From VBAS01 sp964444975 (GTDB lineage Bacteria > Bacteroidota > Bacteroidia > Chitinophagales > Chitinophagaceae), in assembly GCA_964444975.1 (NCBI GenBank), contig CAYUJD010000007.1, positions 1 through 64,000 on the forward strand: a stretch of 64,000 nt of DNA, given 5' to 3'. Below, piece by piece: positions 51,236 through 58,400 of the stretch (position 1 is the first letter of the stretch; every line of letters starts with the position of its first letter). A program made the translations under genes and the position numbers. Under the pieces are notes generated by a model that ran no database searches, had not been told where the DNA came from, and saw nothing but the letters and a program-made list of their open reading frames with translations.

Positions 51236-52255
51236 CTAAAACTTCGGACAATTCAGTTTTTTCAAATCCCTGTTTATAGGTTGCCGGATGTAGATGAGTG
51301 CGATTTCAATTCCGCCACGCATATTGGATGCCGGCTGCAGGCTGGAGATATTAATATCATACGTGGCGCCGAGGTGAATGTCGCCGAACTCAAGTCCCAC
51401 GTAAGGAATGACGGCATCAGCCACATTATTGAAACGGGCCCAGGATCCGAGGTAAACATTCACGGGGTTTTCTTCATCGTAGCTCAGGTTCATGGCATAG
51501 GCGCCGCCAAACATCAGGTTGTTGGCATTGGCCTGGAAACTGTAATTGGCGCTGAAGTGAAAGGCATTGTACTGGTTGGTGGGCAGCTTGCCGCCGGCCA
51601 TCACCGTGGTTCTGGAGTTCAGGTAAAACTGCCCGCCCTGGAAAGTTTCTTTCGGGCGGTTGATATGATACATGGAAGCGCCGAGATAAAAATTATTGTA
51701 CCCGTTGGTGCTGCCATTGTACAGCACACCGGCATTGATGTCGAGGTATTTTACTTTAAGACCGTTCTGCGGAAAAATTTCACTGGTGGTGCCGGTGAAT
51801 CCCAATGCGGTCAGCTCATCTTCAAAATCAAGTTTGTTTACATCAAGTCTTTTATCAGTATAAGAGCCCTGGAAACCCACACCCACCTGGTGATAGCCAT
51901 CTTCATCCAGTCCTTTGTGATAGGCAGTGGAAAGGGAAAACTGGTTGGTGGCTAAAGCGCCGTTTCCGTTCTGATCGTTCATGGCCAGAAAACCGATACC
52001 CCAGCGGTCAATATCAGTAAGATAATTTTTTAATAAATGAAAATCGGCCGAAGCGGTTTTGGTTACAAAAGCATTGTTGATGCTGGGCCATTGATTGCGG
52101 TAATTACCCGCCACACGAAAAATGCCATCGAATTTGCCGGTATAGGCCGGGTTCAAAGTAAGCGGTGAAGCAAAAAACTGGGAGAAGTTGGGATCCTGTG
52201 CATTTGACACACCCGCCATCCACGATAACATCAGTATTCCGAATAATTTTTTCAT
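51236..52255 (-). CDS. PorP/SprF family type IX secretion membrane protein
   Basis: A 339-residue barrel with signal peptide and the family opening DPNFSQFFASPLTLNPAYTG, then FRVAGNYRNQWPS and the internal ISLSTAYHKGL-like strands. PorP/SprF proteins anchor or export specific partners such as the SprB adhesin. No large repetitive adhesin gene is next to it here, so its partner must be elsewhere. It adds to the gldJ-porU-porV evidence for a working T9SS. Confidence 0.92.
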   Translation of the reverse strand: MKKLFGILMLSWMAGVSNAQDPNFSQFFASPLTLNPAYTGKFDGIFRVAGNYRNQWPSINNAFVTKTASADFHLLKNYLTDIDRWGIGFLAMNDQNGNGALATNQFSLSTAYHKGLDEDGYHQVGVGFQGSYTDKRLDVNKLDFEDELTALGFTGTTSEIFPQNGLKVKYLDINAGVLYNGSTNGYNNFYLGASMYHINRPKETFQGGQFYLNSRTTVMAGGKLPTNQYNAFHFSANYSFQANANNLMFGGAYAMNLSYDEENPVNVYLGSWARFNNVADAVIPYVGLEFGDIHLGATYDINISSLQPASNMRGGIEIALIYIRQPINRDLKKLNCPKF

Positions 52256-52319
52256 CAGCAGTAAATGGAAAAGTAAATGTACAATTTTTCAAGTACCCGG
52301 TAAATCCCAGGTTGCAGAC

Positions 52320-52970
52320 TTAAGTCTGTGTTTTTACTCCATACGCCAGGTCGCCGGCATCGCCCAGGCCGGGCACTATATAGCTTTTGGCTGTCAGCTC
52401 TTCATCAATATCGCCGCACCAGATGGTAACGGCCGGCTCTTCTCTTTTTACATATTCAATGCCAATGCTGCAGGCTATTGCGGTAACGATATGTATTTCC
52501 TTCGGGTTGCCTTCTTCTTTCAGGAAATGAATGGTCTTCACCAGCGAGGCGCCGGTGGCCAGCATGGGATCGGAAATGATGAGAATACGGTCATCAATAT
52601 CGGGACAGCTCATATATTCAAGGCTGATGGTGAATGAGCCGTCTTTCTCATGCTTGCGGTAGGCTGCTATAAAAGCGTTGTCGGCTTTATCAAAATAATT
52701 GAGCAGGCCATTATGCATGGGCAGTCCTGCACGCAGTATAGTAGCCAGCACGGGTTGTTCCTTCAGCAATTTAGCGATTGCGGTGCCCAGCGGCGTTTCC
52801 ACTTCTTTTTCTTCAAAAGGCAGCACCTTGCTGATTTCATAAGCCGCCACTTCGGCAATGCGTTCCAGGTTGGCCCGGAAACGCATCCGGTCCTGCTGGA
52901 TGTTTATATCACGCAGCTCACTTATCCAGTTGCTTACAAGGCTGTGTTGTTCACTCAGGTTGATTACCAC
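52320..52970 (-). CDS. upp: Uracil phosphoribosyltransferase
   Basis: A 216-residue salvage enzyme converting uracil and PRPP to UMP. It has ILRAGLPMHNGLL, the PRPP loop LIISDPMLATGASLV and the uracil-binding PGLGDAGDLAYG near the C-terminus. The first codon appears to be GTG at 52970. A GATTTTT-type heptad stretch lies just upstream. Confidence 0.95.
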   Translation of the reverse strand: MVINLSEQHSLVSNWISELRDINIQQDRMRFRANLERIAEVAAYEISKVLPFEEKEVETPLGTAIAKLLKEQPVLATILRAGLPMHNGLLNYFDKADNAFIAAYRKHEKDGSFTISLEYMSCPDIDDRILIISDPMLATGASLVKTIHFLKEEGNPKEIHIVTAIACSIGIEYVKREEPAVTIWCGDIDEELTAKSYIVPGLGDAGDLAYGVKTQT

Positions 52971-53041
52971 GACAGGAATTTTTGATTTCGGATTTTCAAA
53001 TGCTCTCCCGGGCGCAATGCCTTATTTTTGAACAAAACTAA

Positions 53042-53059
53042 TCCCGATTTTTATCGGGA
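53042..53059. repeat. TCCCGAT...ATCGGGA palindrome (family B)
   Basis: An 18-base palindrome 24 bases before the AnmK-like gene, same arms as the copy before argG. Confidence 0.6.
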
Positions 53060-53083
53060 CAAAATCTGAAATCCAAATTAATA

Positions 53084-53581
53084 ATGGTTTATCGTTCATT
53101 GGGGGTATTGGTCTGTCAATCCGGCTTTACGTTAGTCTTTGCCGAATTCCAGGAAAATGCAGGCGTATGGACGTTTGAGTTAAAAACCGCCGTCTCTTAC
53201 CCGGCGGGCACCGGCACAGAGCTTATTCATTCATTTATTGAAAAAAATGAGCTGCAGTATAAAGTGGCGCTGATTACACTGCATATCGAAACGCCGGGCA
53301 CCATTATCAGCGGGGCATCCGTTGCTGCTGCCACGGGTTTACCCGTCATCACGCAGCTTGCAGATCTTGATTTGGAGCTTGGCGGTAATGGAGAATTTTA
53401 TTCCTCCTGTTCGCAAAAGCTGCATTTGCCAAATAATAGCCTGGGCGAGACGGAAAAAGCGACCTGCGTGGCTTTTATGGGAATTCTTCGCTGGCGGGAA
53501 GAATATAATTTTTTATCTTCCATAACCGGCGCCAGGCGCAGCAGTATTGGCGGCGCAGTGTGGACCGGGCAGGAAGCCTGA
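53084..53581 (+). CDS. Shortened AnmK-like protein lacking the catalytic core
   Basis: A 165-residue protein that looks like anhydro-N-acetylmuramic acid kinase (about 370 residues) with its middle removed. Residues 1-25 (YRSLGVL...FAEFQENAGVW) match the AnmK N-terminus but without the SGTSLDG ATP loop. Residues about 60-110 (ALITLHIETPG, SVAAATGLPVITQLADLDLELGGNG) match the central TGI-VV-DFRxxDIALGGQG region, and 125-165 (FMGILRWREEYNFLSSITGARRSSIGGAVW) match the C-terminal helix and VTGA segment. The GGIAN and DTGPGN motifs are missing. The frame is fully open, so it may be kept for a non-catalytic role. It precedes the ATP-grasp ligase by 129 bases. Confidence 0.6.
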   Translation: MVYRSLGVLVCQSGFTLVFAEFQENAGVWTFELKTAVSYPAGTGTELIHSFIEKNELQYKVALITLHIETPGTIISGASVAAATGLPVITQLADLDLELGGNGEFYSSCSQKLHLPNNSLGETEKATCVAFMGILRWREEYNFLSSITGARRSSIGGAVWTGQEA

Positions 53582-53710
53582 AGTGAGGTATGGCTTTTGG
53601 TAATGGCAGCCTGTGTGGGAAGTGGAAAGGGCCCAACGTATGAGCAACAATTATTGACTGCTACAAAACCGGCACCACGAAGACTTTACAACAAAACTAT
53701 CTTTTTCACT

Positions 53711-55291
53711 ATGCCAGCAACTGCAGCCAGGAAAATTAAGAGTACTGTTAGCGGCAACGGGTTGTCTGATTTTCCGCCTCCGGGTTCGAAGGAAGAAAAG
53801 CGGGTCTTCAAAAAACTGCAGGAACGACTACGCCGTCATTTTGATATTGTGTTTTCCGACAGGCTGGCTCCCTGTACCGTGCTGGTGGTGCCTTCGCTTA
53901 CCATGGACCAGGAGATACTCTCCAAAATCAGCGGCATCAATCATTACGAGGAAAGGTTGCTCTGCATGCTGCTGCTGCTGCGCAATCCCCGTACGAATGT
54001 AATATATGTTACCAGCGAACCGATCGATCCTGTTATTATTGACTATTATCTTCATTTGCTGCCGGGCATCACGGGTCATCACGCCATGCGCCGGCTTACC
54101 TTATTAAGTTGTTACGATTCATCTTCCAAACCGCTTACGCAAAAAATACTGGAACGGCCACGCCTGGTGCAGCGCATAAGGGAAACCATACTGCCCGATC
54201 ATGAAGCACACATGGCCTGCTTCAATGTGACAATGCTGGAAAGAACGCTGTCGGTACAGCTGCAGATGCCCGTATTTGGCTGCGATCCGGACCTGCTTGC
54301 CCTTGGCAATAAAAGCAACGGCCGGAAAATTTTCCGGGAGTGCCGGCTTCATGTACCCGCCGGATTTGAAGACTTGTATTCGGAACAGGATATGGTGAAG
54401 GCGCTGGCAGAAATGAAAAAACAAAACCCTGCTTTAAAAAAAGCGGTTGTTAAAATAAATGATGGCTTTTCCGGCGATGGCAATGCCATTTATACTTTCA
54501 GTGAACACGAAAACAGCAGCGCCGGTATTAAAAAGAAATTGCGGGAAAGATTGAAAATGGTTTCTGGCGAGCTCAGTTTTGAAATGTTTCTGCAAAAGAT
54601 GAAACAGATGGGCGGCATAGCAGAAGAATTTGTGCAGGGAAAAATCAAACGGTCGCCTTCGGTGCAGTGCCGCATTATGCCATCGGGAGTGTGTGAGGTG
54701 GTTTCCACCCACGACCAGGAACTGGGCGGCGAAAGCGGGCAGGTGTACCTTGGCGCACATTTTCCCGCCTCGAAGGAATATGCTGTTGAAATTGGTAAAA
54801 TCGGCCGGCAGGTTGCTGAAGTCCTCCGGGATAAGGGGGTGCTGGGGCGGTTCGCTATTGATTTTATTTCGGTAAAAGAAAAAAAAGGTTGGATTCATTA
54901 CCCGATTGAAATCAACCTGCGCAAGGGCGGTACCACGCATCCTTATATAACACTCCAGTTTCTTACCGATGGTAAATACAACGAGAAGGATGGACTGTAC
55001 TACACCGCCAACAGGCAGGTGAGGCATTATTTCTGTTCTGATAACCTGCGCAACGAACAATTTCACGGGCTTACCCCACCCGACCTGGTTGACATAGCCA
55101 TGCTGCACGACCTGCACTACGATGGCACCCTGCAGGAAGGGGTGATGTTTCACCTTATCGGGGCCTTGTCGCAGTTTGGAAAAATCGGCGTAGTGTGCAT
55201 CGGCAGCTCGCAGCAAAGAGCCATGGGGTATTATAAAAAAACCGTTGATGTATTGAAACTGGAGACCGTGCAGCAGTTATATACGCACTGA
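53711..55291 (+). CDS. PGM1-like ATP-grasp peptide/carboxylate-amine ligase
   Basis: From the ATG at 53711, 526 residues. An N-terminal pre-ATP-grasp domain (VLVVPSLTMDQEILSKISG, YEERLLCMLLLLRNP, VTSEPIDPVIIDYYLHLLPG) is followed by an ATP-grasp fold with Lys248 in VVKINDGFSGDGN and metal-site EINLRKGG (400-407), and a C-terminal domain like that of the pheganomycin ligase PGM1. These enzymes form peptide or amide bonds on carboxylates using ATP. No peptide precursor or biosynthetic neighbours are visible, so the substrate is open. The in-frame start at 53597 would add 38 low-complexity residues. Confidence 0.82.
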   Translation: MPATAARKIKSTVSGNGLSDFPPPGSKEEKRVFKKLQERLRRHFDIVFSDRLAPCTVLVVPSLTMDQEILSKISGINHYEERLLCMLLLLRNPRTNVIYVTSEPIDPVIIDYYLHLLPGITGHHAMRRLTLLSCYDSSSKPLTQKILERPRLVQRIRETILPDHEAHMACFNVTMLERTLSVQLQMPVFGCDPDLLALGNKSNGRKIFRECRLHVPAGFEDLYSEQDMVKALAEMKKQNPALKKAVVKINDGFSGDGNAIYTFSEHENSSAGIKKKLRERLKMVSGELSFEMFLQKMKQMGGIAEEFVQGKIKRSPSVQCRIMPSGVCEVVSTHDQELGGESGQVYLGAHFPASKEYAVEIGKIGRQVAEVLRDKGVLGRFAIDFISVKEKKGWIHYPIEINLRKGGTTHPYITLQFLTDGKYNEKDGLYYTANRQVRHYFCSDNLRNEQFHGLTPPDLVDIAMLHDLHYDGTLQEGVMFHLIGALSQFGKIGVVCIGSSQQRAMGYYKKTVDVLKLETVQQLYTH

Positions 55292-55414
55292 TAGCCGGCA
55301 TTGATAAAGGCTTATAACGCAGATGAATGGGCAATAATTAATAAAAGTCCTCCCTTGCAATAAATGCAGGAAGACAGAATCTGCACCGGGAACTCATTTC
55401 TTAACTGCTAATAA

Positions 55415-58400
55415 ATGAAACAAGCTAAAAAACTGCAGGACGAAATACTGCAACTCAAGTATGCTTTAAAGCAGCGCAGCATTGAACTGGAACAAAAAAA
55501 CCGGGAACTGGAAATTGAAGCCGCTATAGAAAGAGTAAGGGCACAAGCTCTTGCTATGCACGAGTCGAAAGATATACATGAAGTGGTGCGTACGCTGCGT
55601 AATGAATTATTCGGGCTGAAGCTGGAAGGAATCATGGGGGCAACCATTTGTTTAAAGCAAACGGATGGGCAGGTCAGGCTTTGGGATATTACAGATATCA
55701 AAACCACAGGACGCTACGGCTGGGATATTCTTTTTGATATCAGGGAAATGGATCCGAAGCTATGGGTAAAAAAAATATGGTATTCAAAGAAGAAAATCAT
55801 TGCCGCCGAACAGGATTCCAATGATCTCAAAAGGGCACTGAAATGGCTCAGCCAGTACGATAAAAAAACGGCTGAAGAAATAATAAAACTTCTTAAGGTC
55901 AATAAAATAAAACATGGCTGGCACCGGGCAGTGAAACTTGCCAACGGCATATTGATCACCGATTTTACCAATGAGCCACCGGCAGAAATAGAATCCATCC
56001 TTTTAAAAATGGGTGCGGCATTCGATCTTGCATATAAACGTTTTCTTGATCTGAAGAATGCCGAAGTAAAGGCCCATGAAGCAAAAATTGAAGCATCGCT
56101 GGAGCGGATGCGGGCAGCGGCAATGAGTATGCATAAATCGGAAGATCTGATTGCCGTTTGCAAAGCCATGTACAATGAACTCCAGGCGCTCGGTTTCACC
56201 AACATCCGCAATGCACAGATAGCCGTCAACAACGATGCAGAAGAATTTTATTTCGACTATGAATATTCGGATTTTGGTTTCCGGGGAGTCACGCCTGTTC
56301 CATATAACAGTCATCCCATTGTAAGGGGGATAGTCAGTGAAATGAAAAAATCAAAAGATGCATTTTTTCATATAGAGATTACCGGGCATGAGCTGAATGA
56401 ATTCCGTGCTTTCCGGAAGAAAAAGCTCGGTCAGAAACCGGATGTAAAACTGAACAGGGCTAAATCAGTATGCTTTTATTTTTATTCGGTAGGCGCCGGC
56501 GCACTGGGCATTTCAACTTTTAATGCCATTACTGAGGAACAATCAGCAATTCTCAAGGGGTTTAAAAATGTGTTTGAACTTTCTTACAGAAGATATACGG
56601 ATGTGGCGAAAGCCGAAGCCCAGGCAAGAGAAGCGCAGATAGAAGCTTCGCTGGAAAGAGTGAGGGCCGTGGCCATGGCTATGCATAATTCAGAAGATTT
56701 GTCTGCTATCGGTAAAACTGTTTTTACTGAATTGAAAAACCTGGGTTTTACAACTATCCGTAACACAGAAATGGTCATTAATAATGATGAAAAGGAAACT
56801 GTTAAAAGTTATCATTATTCTGATTATGGAAAAGAAGAGATTATTGAGATCGGATATAAAGAAAATCCCATTGTAAAGAAATGGGCGAATGATTTAAAAA
56901 AGGCAGACGATGCTTTTGTGCCGGTTTCCATACCCGAAAAGGAAATGAAAGACTGGAATAAGTACAGGAAAGTATTAGGGTATAAAACAGACCTAAAAAT
57001 GGCGAGAGCAAAAACAGTACATTATTATTCTTATTCTATTGGGCTGGGTGCATTGAGTATTTCAACCTGGCAAACCCTGGAAAAAGGGCATATAAAAATT
57101 TTAGAGCGGTTCCGGAATGTTTTCAATCTTTCTTATAAAAGGTACATCGATATTCAAAAAGCCGAAGCCCAGGCAAGGGAAGCGCAGATAGAAGCGGCCT
57201 TGGAAAGGGTTCGCTCAAAGGCAATGGCCATGCACAAAAGCGATGATCTCAACTCAGCTGTTGGAATTGTCTTTGAAGAACTGGAAAAACTTGATCTTGG
57301 AATGTCGCGATGTGGAATTGGGATTGTTGATAAAGAAAAAAGAAGTGCTGATGTATTTTCAACTGTCATATCTGATCTGGGCCAGGCTGTGCAGGTTTCC
57401 GGCGATGAATCAATGGATATACATCCCCTGTTGCAGGGAGCTTTTGACGCATGGCTTAAGCAGGTAGATTTTTCTTATACATTACAGGGCGAAGACCTGG
57501 TCCGATATTACAAGGCTGTAGGTAAAACGAATATTCAATTGCCACAATCACAGACAGTGGTGCAACAACAGTATTATTACGTAGCTTCATTTCAGGCGGG
57601 CGGATTATTTGCTTTCAGGCAAACAACCTTTCCCGAAGAAGCAAAAACAGTGATGAAGCGCTTTGCCAATGTTTTTAATCTTACTTATAAACGTTTTCTC
57701 GACCTGCAAAAAGCCGAAGCGCAGGCAAGGGAGGCGCAGATAGAAGCGGCATTGGAAAGAGTTCGTTCAAGAACGATGGCCATGCAAAAAAGCGATGAAT
57801 TGAATGATGTGGCAATTATCTTATTTAAACAAGCAAGTGATTTGGGTATTAAAGCATGGACCACCGGATTCAATGTGTGGAGTGATGATGATAATTTTTA
57901 TACCGACTACATAACTAATCCCCAGGGCGGTTTCCTTGAACCATACACTATCAATGCTACCAGCTATTCAGTGTTCAAAAATGTCAGCGCTGCAAAGAAA
58001 AAGGGTGAAGAATTTTATGTAAACTATGAAGAAGGAGAACAACTTAAGGAAACCTACCGGCAACTCAGTCGATTTGGAGATAGAGAACAGTTCGAAAAAA
58101 TGCTGCAAGGCGGGTTCCGGTTTCCGTCACATCAATATGAACACTTTGTTTTTGGTTCTAAAGTTAGCCTGATGTTTATAACCTATGAACCCTGCCCGGA
58201 GGCACATGATATATTCAAACGCTTTGCAAAGGTCTTTGAGCAAACCTATACCCGTTTCCTCGATTTGCAAAAAGCCGAAGCGCAGGCAAGAGAAGCGCAG
58301 ATTGAAGCGGGTTTAGAAAGGGTTCGTGCAAGAACAATGGCCATGCACAGCAGCGAGGATGTAAGCGAAGCCACAGCAACCATGTTCACCGAATTGGAAA

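Noticed and set aside
51281..51955. 224-codon open frame on the plus strand
   Set aside because: Antisense shadow of the PorP/SprF gene with no recognisable motif or start context.
54434..55216. 260-codon open frame on the minus strand
   Set aside because: Antisense to the ATP-grasp ligase, no family features.
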